A stretch of 64,000 bases of DNA from Saccharospirillum mangrovi (lineage in GTDB: Bacteria > Pseudomonadota > Gammaproteobacteria > Pseudomonadales > Natronospirillaceae). The DNA lies in the NCBI RefSeq assembly GCF_003367315.1, contig NZ_CP031415.1, forward strand, positions 3,036,001-3,100,000, written 5' to 3'. Below the pieces are notes generated by a model, which was not told the origin of the DNA, made no database searches, and worked only from the letters and a program-made list of their open reading frames with translations. Numbering within the stretch: position 1 is the stretch's first letter; each line of letters starts with the position of its first letter. A program made the translations under genes and the position numbers. Of the stretch, positions 59,201-64,000 are shown piece after piece.

Positions 59201-62200
59201 TGGCACTGCTCAGGTCTCCGGTAATGGTGATGTCGCCTTCCTCACTCAACAACGAGAAATTGCCACTCAGCAAGACGTTGGAGTTGTAGTTCTGGTGGTA
59301 CTGGGTATGCACCTGACCGCCTTGCAGCAACGCATTGCCGGCGCCCGGATTCAACACCAGTGCGCCGCCGTTGGTGCCATCCAGATTGCCGGTGACGACG
59401 ATGTTGGCGTTGTTGATCACCTGCAGGATGTAATCGAAGTTGATGCCTTCGAGGGTGATCACCCCGCTGTGGGTGTTGCGGCCAAACTGAATGGTCTGGG
59501 CGGTGATTGAAAGATCGCCCAGATCGTAAGTGGTGTCGAAGCTGCCAACGCAGGTGGTGTCGCGGCAGATGTGTACGGTGTTGCTTGCGGTGGAAGGTGC
59601 CAGTGAAACGGTACCGGTACCGGCATTGATGGTGGTGCTGCCGCCCACTGTCAGCAGATCGTCCACATTCAAGGTGATGTTGCCGTTGGTAGCACTGGTG
59701 TTAAGGCTGATGTTGTTCAGCGTCAGGCCGTTCACCGTCAGGCTGATGTTGTCGGCCGCGATGGCGCCACCCAGAGTGGTTGTGCCGTTACCCAGGGTTT
59801 GAGTGAAATTATTCGCCAGCGAGATGGTGCTGTTAAAAGTGCTGTTGTTGGCGTTATCGATGTCCAGGTTCGCCAGTTGCGTTGTGGCACCAATGGCGCC
59901 GGTCACCAGAATATTGCCGTTGCTGCCGGTATCGAACGTTAGTGACTGTGCACCCACACCCAGGCCATCCACGCTGCCATTGATGCTGATATCACTGTTG
60001 GTGGTGGTGAGTTCCAGGGTGTTGTTCAGCACGACCGCGCCGTTGTAAGTCTGGCTGCCCGAGGTGGTGACATTGGCGTTCAGCGTGATGCTGTCGCCGG
60101 TCGCGGTCAGGCTGGTCAGCGAAACCGTGTCACCAAACTCGACATCGCCACTGCCAGCATTCAGCGTCAGAGTGTGGCTGCCGCTCAGGGTTTCGCTGAA
60201 GGTGATGTCGCTGTTGCTTGTGCTCAGGCTGACGTTGGCACCCAAGGTTGCGACACCGTTGTAGCTCTGGCTGCCGCTGGTGGTGATGTTGTGACTCAGG
60301 TCGATGTCGTCGGCGTTGATGGTCAGGCTGGCTAAGGCGCTGCCCGCACCGACAGCGCCGCCGAAATTGATGCTGCCATTGTTGGCGGTCAGTGTCAGCG
60401 CACCGGGGCCGTCGAGCGTGTCTTCAAAAATGATGTCGCTGTTAGCGCTGGTCAGGGTGGCGCTGCCGTTGATGGCGACGGCATCTTGGTATGTCTGGCT
60501 GCCGCTGGTGGTAACGCTGGCGGCCAAAGTGGATTCACCGGTGACGTCCAGGCTGGCGACGTTGGTCATCGCACCTTGCAGATTCAGATCGCCGGTGATG
60601 GTCAGGCCATTGGTGTTATCGCCAGTCACGATGTCGTTGAACTGAATCAGGCTGCCGTCCAGATCACGCGCGCCGGATAAGGTGACTTCTCCGTTGTAGG
60701 TCTGGCTGCCGGTGGTCGTAATGTTCTTGTCGATCAGAATGTCGTCTTCGGTGATGGTCAGATTCTGCAAACCGACGAGTTGCTGATAACTGAAATTACC
60801 GCTGCCAACATCGATGCCCAGGCTGTGGCTGTTGCCGGCCAGGTTGCTGCTGAAAGTGATGTTGTTATTAATGGTGGTGAGGTCAACGTCGCCAGTCAAC
60901 GACAACGCGCCGGTGTAGGTTTGCACACCGGACGTCGTGACGTTTCCACCCAACTGAATGGTAGCGCCGGTCACCGCCAGGCTGGTCAGCGCCGCGCTGT
61001 TGCCCACGGTATTGGCGAAGGTCACGGTACCGGAGCCAGCGTTGGCGCTGAAGGTCTGGCTGCCGTTGAGCGTTGAACCGAAGTTGATAGCGCTGTTGGT
61101 GGTTTGCAGGGCAACGGCGTCGGTCAGGGTGACGGCGCCGCTGTAGGTTTGTGTGCCTGTGGTGGTGACGTTGCCGCCCAGCTGGGTCGAGCCGGTCGCA
61201 CTGGTGACGTTCACGAATTCGAGGCTGTCGGTATTGCCAACCGCTGAACCGAACACGACCGCGCCGGTTCCGGTCGTCAGCGTCAGCGATTCTTTGTCGC
61301 CAGCCCCGTTGCCATTCACCGTGCTGGTGAAGGTGATGTCATCGTCGCTGGTTTGCAGCGTAACGTCGCTGTCCAAGGTCACGGCACCGGTATAAGACTG
61401 CGCACCGCTGGAAGTGACATTGCCCGCCAGGTTGGACGTGCCGCTCACGCTCAGGGTGGTGATGCCGCTCAGGCTGCTGTCCAAATTCAGCGCTGCGTCA
61501 ATGCTCAGGCTGTCGTCGCCATCGCCGGCCACCGCATTGGTGAAATTCACCTGTGTGCCGGTCAGGGTAATGCCGCCGTCCAATGCCACCGTGCCGGCGT
61601 AGGTTTGAGCGCCTGCGGTGGTGACGTTGCCGCCCAGGTTGGTTGAACCGGTTGCACTGGTGACGTTCAAAAATTCCAGGCTATCGCTATCGCCGACGTC
61701 AGCACTGAAGGTAACCGCGCCGCTTCCGGTGGTCAGCGTCAGCGCTTCTTTATCACCGGCGCTGTTGCCATTCACAGTGCCGTTGAAACTGATGTTGCTG
61801 TTGCTTGTTTGCAGCGTGACATCGTTATCCAGCGTGACGTTACCGCCGTAGGTCTGGGCGTTTACAGTGCTGACGTTGCCACCCAGGGTGATTGACCCAG
61901 TGGCGCTGGCGAGGTTCAGCGACGCCAGGCTGTCAATATTGCCTACGGCGGCATTGAAGGCCACTGCGCCGGTTCCTGTATTCAGCGTCAGCGCTTCTTT
62001 GCCGTCGCCTGCATTGCCGTTGCCGTTCACGGTGCCGTCAAAGGTGATGCTGCCGTTGCTGGTGGTTTGCAGTGTCAGGCTGTCGTTCAGTGTGACGGCG
62101 CCGCCGTAACTTTGGTTACCGCTGGTGGTGACATTGCCTGCCAGACTGACCGCATGGTTAGCGGTCAAGCTGGCCAGATCGGCGACCGCATCGGCAAAGA

Positions 62201-64000
62201 TGGCGGTGCCGTTGGCGGTCGATAACGTCAGCGACTGGGTGCCGTCGTCGCCATCGACGGTTTCGCTGAAGGTAATGTTGCCATTGTTGGATGTGAGCGC
62301 CGCGCTATCGGTCAGCGTCACAACGCCGCTGTAAATCTGGCTGCCTTCGGTGGTGATGGCGCTGCTGCCGATGCTGACCGAGCTGTCGGCGCTGGTGACA
62401 TTCAGACTCGCCAGACTGTCGGTGTTGCCCATCACGCCATTCAGGGTGACGGTGCCGGTTCCGGTACTGAGCGTCAGTGAATCTTTGGCGCCACCGCCGT
62501 TGCCATTCACGGTGCTGGCACTGGTGAAGGTGATGTTGCCGTTGCTGGTGGTTTCCAGCGTGAGGTCCTGATTCAACGTCACTGCGCCGTCGTAACGTTG
62601 ATTGCCACTGGTCGTTACGTTGTCGCCCAGTGCAATGGCATTCGCGCTGACATCCAGACCACCCAGTTCGATGCCGCCCACAACGCCCGCAAAGCTGACA
62701 TCGCCGTCGGCCACCAGCGTTAACGATTCACCGTCGGCGTCGCCGGTAAAGCCGTTGACGGTGCCGCCAAAATCAATGTTGCCGTTGCTCGCGGCTGTTG
62801 TCGTCAACGTCACGTTATTAGTGAGTGTGACGTTGCCCGCGTAGTTCTGATCGCCGTCGGTGGTGACGTTGCCACCCAATGTGACCGCGCTGTTTGAACT
62901 GGTCACGTCCAGGAATTCCAGCGCATCGATGTTGCCAACCGATGAATTAAATATGACCGCGCCGGTTCCAGTGGTCAGTGTCAGCGATTCTTCACCGTCA
63001 CCAGCGTTGTTGTTGCCATTGACCGCACCCGAAAAGGTAACGCTGCCGTTGCTGGTGGTTTCCAGCGTGACGTCGTCATTCAAGGTCACTGCGCCGACAT
63101 AACTCTGGTTGCCACTGGTGGTGACATCGCCCGCCAGACTGACCGCATGGTTGGCAGTGACGCTGGCGAGATTACTGATGGCATCGGCAAAAATTGCGGT
63201 ACCGCTCGCGTTCGACAAGGTCAGCGATTGCGAACCATCGTCACCACTCACCGTGTTGTTGAAGGTGATGTTGCCGTTGCTGGAGCTGAAGGTTGCGTTG
63301 TTCGTCAGTGTGACCGCGCCGCTGTACAACTGACTGTTGGTGGTTGATACGTTGCCACCGATGTTGATCGTGCTGTTGCCGCTGTTAATGCTCAGGCTGG
63401 TCAGGGTGGCGGTGCCGCCGACCGTGTCGTCGAAGCTGACCACGCCGGTGCCGGCGCTCAAGGTCAGTGAGTGCGCGCCATTCAGCGTGTCTTCAAAATG
63501 AATGTCGCTGTTGTTATTGGTCGCCAGCGTGAGGTTGCTGGTCAGATTCACCTCGCCCACGTAATGCTGGTTGCCGCTGGTGGTGACGTTGCCACCCAAG
63601 TCGATGGCGTTGGCGGTTACGTCCAGGCCACCCATTTCGGTACCGCCGACGACATCGGCAAAACTCACGTCGCCATCGGCGACCAGCGTTAACGATTCAC
63701 TGTCGGCGTCACCGGTGAAGCCGTTCACTGTGCCGCCAAAATCGATGTCGCCTGCGCTCGCGCTTGTGGTGGTCAGCGTGAGGTTGTCGTTTAACGTGAC
63801 ATCGCCCGCGTAGAGTTGATCACCACTGGTGGTGACGTTACCGCCCAGCACAATGGCACCGTCGGCACCGGTGATGGTCAGACCGCCCAGTTCACCATCA
63901 ACGCCGCCACCGACGACGCCGCTCAAGGTCACTGTGCCGGTGCCAGCATTCACGGTCAGCGTATGCGCCGCACTGGCTTCGCTGTCGACGCTGTTGTCAA
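56259..64000 (-). CDS. Giant beta-repeat exoprotein (partial, 5' end outside window)
   Basis: At least 2,580 residues in one uninterrupted frame; the N-terminus lies beyond the window. The visible part starts with at least 17 copies of a roughly 80-residue repeat built around L-G-G-N-V-T-T-x-G-x-Q-x-Y-x-G-x-V-T-L, expected to form a long beta-helix or beta-solenoid. More divergent repeats follow (to about 58.4 kb), then a Gly/Asn/Asp-rich region with an RTX-like GGSGNDRFNRTG, and a final acidic helical stalk of about 190 residues ending in AQLETLLD. There is no autotransporter barrel, LPXTG or RTX secretion tail. Two-partner secretion is one possibility, but the TPS domain and export signal would be off-window. 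It is likely a surface adhesin or matrix protein. Confidence 0.85.
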   Translation of the reverse strand, partial: DNSVDSEASAAHTLTVNAGTGTVTLSGVVGGGVDGELGGLTITGADGAIVLGGNVTTSGDQLYAGDVTLNDNLTLTTTSASAGDIDFGGTVNGFTGDADSESLTLVADGDVSFADVVGGTEMGGLDVTANAIDLGGNVTTSGNQHYVGEVNLTSNLTLATNNNSDIHFEDTLNGAHSLTLSAGTGVVSFDDTVGGTATLTSLSINSGNSTINIGGNVSTTNSQLYSGAVTLTNNATFSSSNGNITFNNTVSGDDGSQSLTLSNASGTAIFADAISNLASVTANHAVSLAGDVTTSGNQSYVGAVTLNDDVTLETTSNGSVTFSGAVNGNNNAGDGEESLTLTTGTGAVIFNSSVGNIDALEFLDVTSSNSAVTLGGNVTTDGDQNYAGNVTLTNNVTLTTTAASNGNIDFGGTVNGFTGDADGESLTLVADGDVSFAGVVGGIELGGLDVSANAIALGDNVTTSGNQRYDGAVTLNQDLTLETTSNGNITFTSASTVNGNGGGAKDSLTLSTGTGTVTLNGVMGNTDSLASLNVTSADSSVSIGSSAITTEGSQIYSGVVTLTDSAALTSNNGNITFSETVDGDDGTQSLTLSTANGTAIFADAVADLASLTANHAVSLAGNVTTSGNQSYGGAVTLNDSLTLQTTSNGSITFDGTVNGNGNAGDGKEALTLNTGTGAVAFNAAVGNIDSLASLNLASATGSITLGGNVSTVNAQTYGGNVTLDNDVTLQTSNSNISFNGTVNGNSAGDKEALTLTTGSGAVTFSADVGDSDSLEFLNVTSATGSTNLGGNVTTAGAQTYAGTVALDGGITLTGTQVNFTNAVAGDGDDSLSIDAALNLDSSLSGITTLSVSGTSNLAGNVTSSGAQSYTGAVTLDSDVTLQTSDDDITFTSTVNGNGAGDKESLTLTTGTGAVVFGSAVGNTDSLEFVNVTSATGSTQLGGNVTTTGTQTYSGAVTLTDAVALQTTNSAINFGSTLNGSQTFSANAGSGTVTFANTVGNSAALTSLAVTGATIQLGGNVTTSGVQTYTGALSLTGDVDLTTINNNITFSSNLAGNSHSLGIDVGSGNFSYQQLVGLQNLTITEDDILIDKNITTTGSQTYNGEVTLSGARDLDGSLIQFNDIVTGDNTNGLTITGDLNLQGAMTNVASLDVTGESTLAASVTTSGSQTYQDAVAINGSATLTSANSDIIFEDTLDGPGALTLTANNGSINFGGAVGAGSALASLTINADDIDLSHNITTSGSQSYNGVATLGANVSLSTSNSDITFSETLSGSHTLTLNAGSGDVEFGDTVSLTSLTATGDSITLNANVTTSGSQTYNGAVVLNNTLELTTTNSDISINGSVDGLGVGAQSLTFDTGSNGNILVTGAIGATTQLANLDIDNANNSTFNSTISLANNFTQTLGNGTTTLGGAIAADNISLTVNGLTLNNISLNTSATNGNITLNVDDLLTVGGSTTINAGTGTVSLAPSTASNTVHICRDTTCVGSFDTTYDLGDLSITAQTIQFGRNTHSGVITLEGINFDYILQVINNANIVVTGNLDGTNGGALVLNPGAGNALLQGGQVHTQYHQNYNSNVLLSGNFSLLSEEGDITITGDLSSATSGNLTLNTNSDSTGGVGDIVFSGSINNLNDLTIVEAQNVNLGGTVDIDGDFDLQNALGTLTLVDGLELTAANIGLNADTITSTNATPIELTTLNNGDIDLITDHLTISGDLNMEVGTGTITLAPQDSSSHLELCSGASCAGTVGDGAEYDIGSGFTFNAEAQFQVGQTNHTGDITLYGFSASYDLTLANTGAGAITFDGEFDSTHSLTLSSGSGGVIIADNITLGGDLAITADGGTGTITLGAATINTDGAQSYTGAVELAGTTSLVTDNADIDFSSTIDGNESLSINTGTGDVDFNGAVGATTPLASLTVNGGDITFTNITTNGTLSLSAQNTLNFNPGTSLDAGGALTLAVNQAGSAAGVTLDLNGLTLDGSSITLQGSGVDRLQGYDNVANTWAVTGSTSGTLNNASLAVGAGFTGFSELLGGDTGDTFNISGVYNGNLIGGSGNDRFNRTGTGRVTGQINGGAGSNTYDVSGTSSPVTLVFGQGFSNIQTLLGNGDILQGSGSTASNWTLSGNDSGTLGVGASNVSFDGFSHVISGLGGTNTFVSNGQYTGTVEIRGGDNRWHYTAGKKLTQGQVTGSGTLFIPRRDNGTSGNMSVSNSDLFLPSLTSFVGNLFIGGVITPGTLPLNANFSSIAINANQLTLNNVIETGGNLVLLASEIILTGASISSGGDVSFVATGSFCDVCSGLSGSGNVIVQQETLVEAEGGQIIAAGGVTQSDNLILDFNGGAFELAVSQEQQETSQPSGLSNATGVALSANTNAFINRLGLEVVSVAVNFSNPAAAVLGVRAIEVVDLALFEEDLTLFGRMGEGVALAFAQCEEIEGCTPDVTADELTASIDELQQRIDQLESELTTTSDVERREQIQTLLAGFRSQQAEFSTYRSDLQSFTGFEELMDEELGTDQEIDMEAVERQLAVIETIYTRVRFLENLQFNTERREHFADATGLDLSEERLNEIIESTLAVAARAEAQLETLLD
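60030..63860 (-). repeat. Tandem about 240-bp repeats in the giant exoprotein gene
   Basis: At least 17 units, spacing 225-260 bp (75-86 residues), each containing a variant of GGNVTTSGNQxYxGAVTL followed by a TLxTTSNGNITF-like strand pair and a SLTLxTGTGAVxF-like strand pair. Units are diverged at DNA level but keep frame and length. Confidence 0.9.
61843..63804 (-). repeat. Higher-order duplication of a four-repeat block
   Basis: Two adjacent blocks, 62836-63804 (969 bp) and 61843-62835 (993 bp), match repeat for repeat. Examples are FGGTVNGFTGDAD then ESLTLVADGDVSFA in the first unit of each, and GTAIFADA then TANHAVSLAG in the third. This shows that the gene grew by doubling of a four-unit segment after the single units had already diverged. 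Confidence 0.8.

Noticed and set aside
58400-64000. Periodic repeats considered as a CRISPR array or transposon repeats
   Set aside because: The period is about 240 bp, a multiple of three, and units lie inside one continuous reading frame with protein-level conservation.

Overview
The window is a gene-dense, GC-rich stretch of a chromosome, almost certainly from a marine-type gammaproteobacterium of the Pseudomonadales/Oceanospirillales kind. The evidence is gene order. The blocks rpsT|murJ-ribF-ileS-lspA-fkpB-ispH-fimT-pilVWX-pilE, rluD-pgeF-clpB divergent from bamD, grpE-dnaK-dnaJ-dapB, and recN-fur|bamE-rnfH-ratA are characteristic of that group. A Saccharospirillum- or Reinekea-like host is a guess from memory. 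No rRNA, tRNA, CRISPR array, phage or intact insertion sequence was seen.

Layout. 1-3.9 kb: a sugar ABC importer operon (LacI regulator, binding protein, two permeases, the second cut by the window edge) with a clear lacI promoter and palindromic operator. 3.9-9.2 kb: clpB, pgeF and rluD, then bamD on the other strand. 9.3-22.3 kb: a long leftward run with HAD phosphatase, NAD synthetase, a minor pilin cluster lacking pilY1, ispH, fkpB, lspA, ileS, ribF and murJ. 22.4-26.3 kb: rpsT, pirin, a divergent LysR regulator, and an acidic porin. 26.1-26.76 kb is a mostly non-coding junction. 26.8-34.9 kb: dapB, dnaJ, dnaK and grpE behind a sigma-32-like promoter, back to back with recN behind a LexA box, then fur, bamE, rnfH and ratA. 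35-49.2 kb is accessory metabolism and transport: an NSS-like carrier, a PQQ sugar dehydrogenase-like protein, a TauE/SafE permease, a TAXI-TRAP transporter, a 2OG-Fe(II)-type oxygenase, a small coiled-coil protein, a sirtuin, a glutamate synthase-like flavoprotein, a DMT exporter, a Na+/Ca2+ exchanger-family protein and an MFS exporter.

49.3-64 kb is the most unusual part: six genes in one direction with gaps of 7-30 bp. In transcription order these are a giant beta-repeat exoprotein (5' end outside the window), a small secreted acidic protein, a class III nucleotide cyclase fused to an FHA domain, a PP2C phosphatase, a 1471-residue membrane-spanning Ser/Thr kinase ending in a formylglycine-generating-enzyme-like domain, and a 60-residue protein. 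The kinase carries five T-V-I motifs in an acidic N-terminal tail. The small secreted protein and the C-terminal stalk of the giant protein share a Cys-x5-Cys motif followed by an acidic helical segment. Together they look like a phosphorylation plus cyclic-nucleotide signalling module linked to a very large surface protein. This is an inference from gene order and domains; the domain calls themselves are strong.
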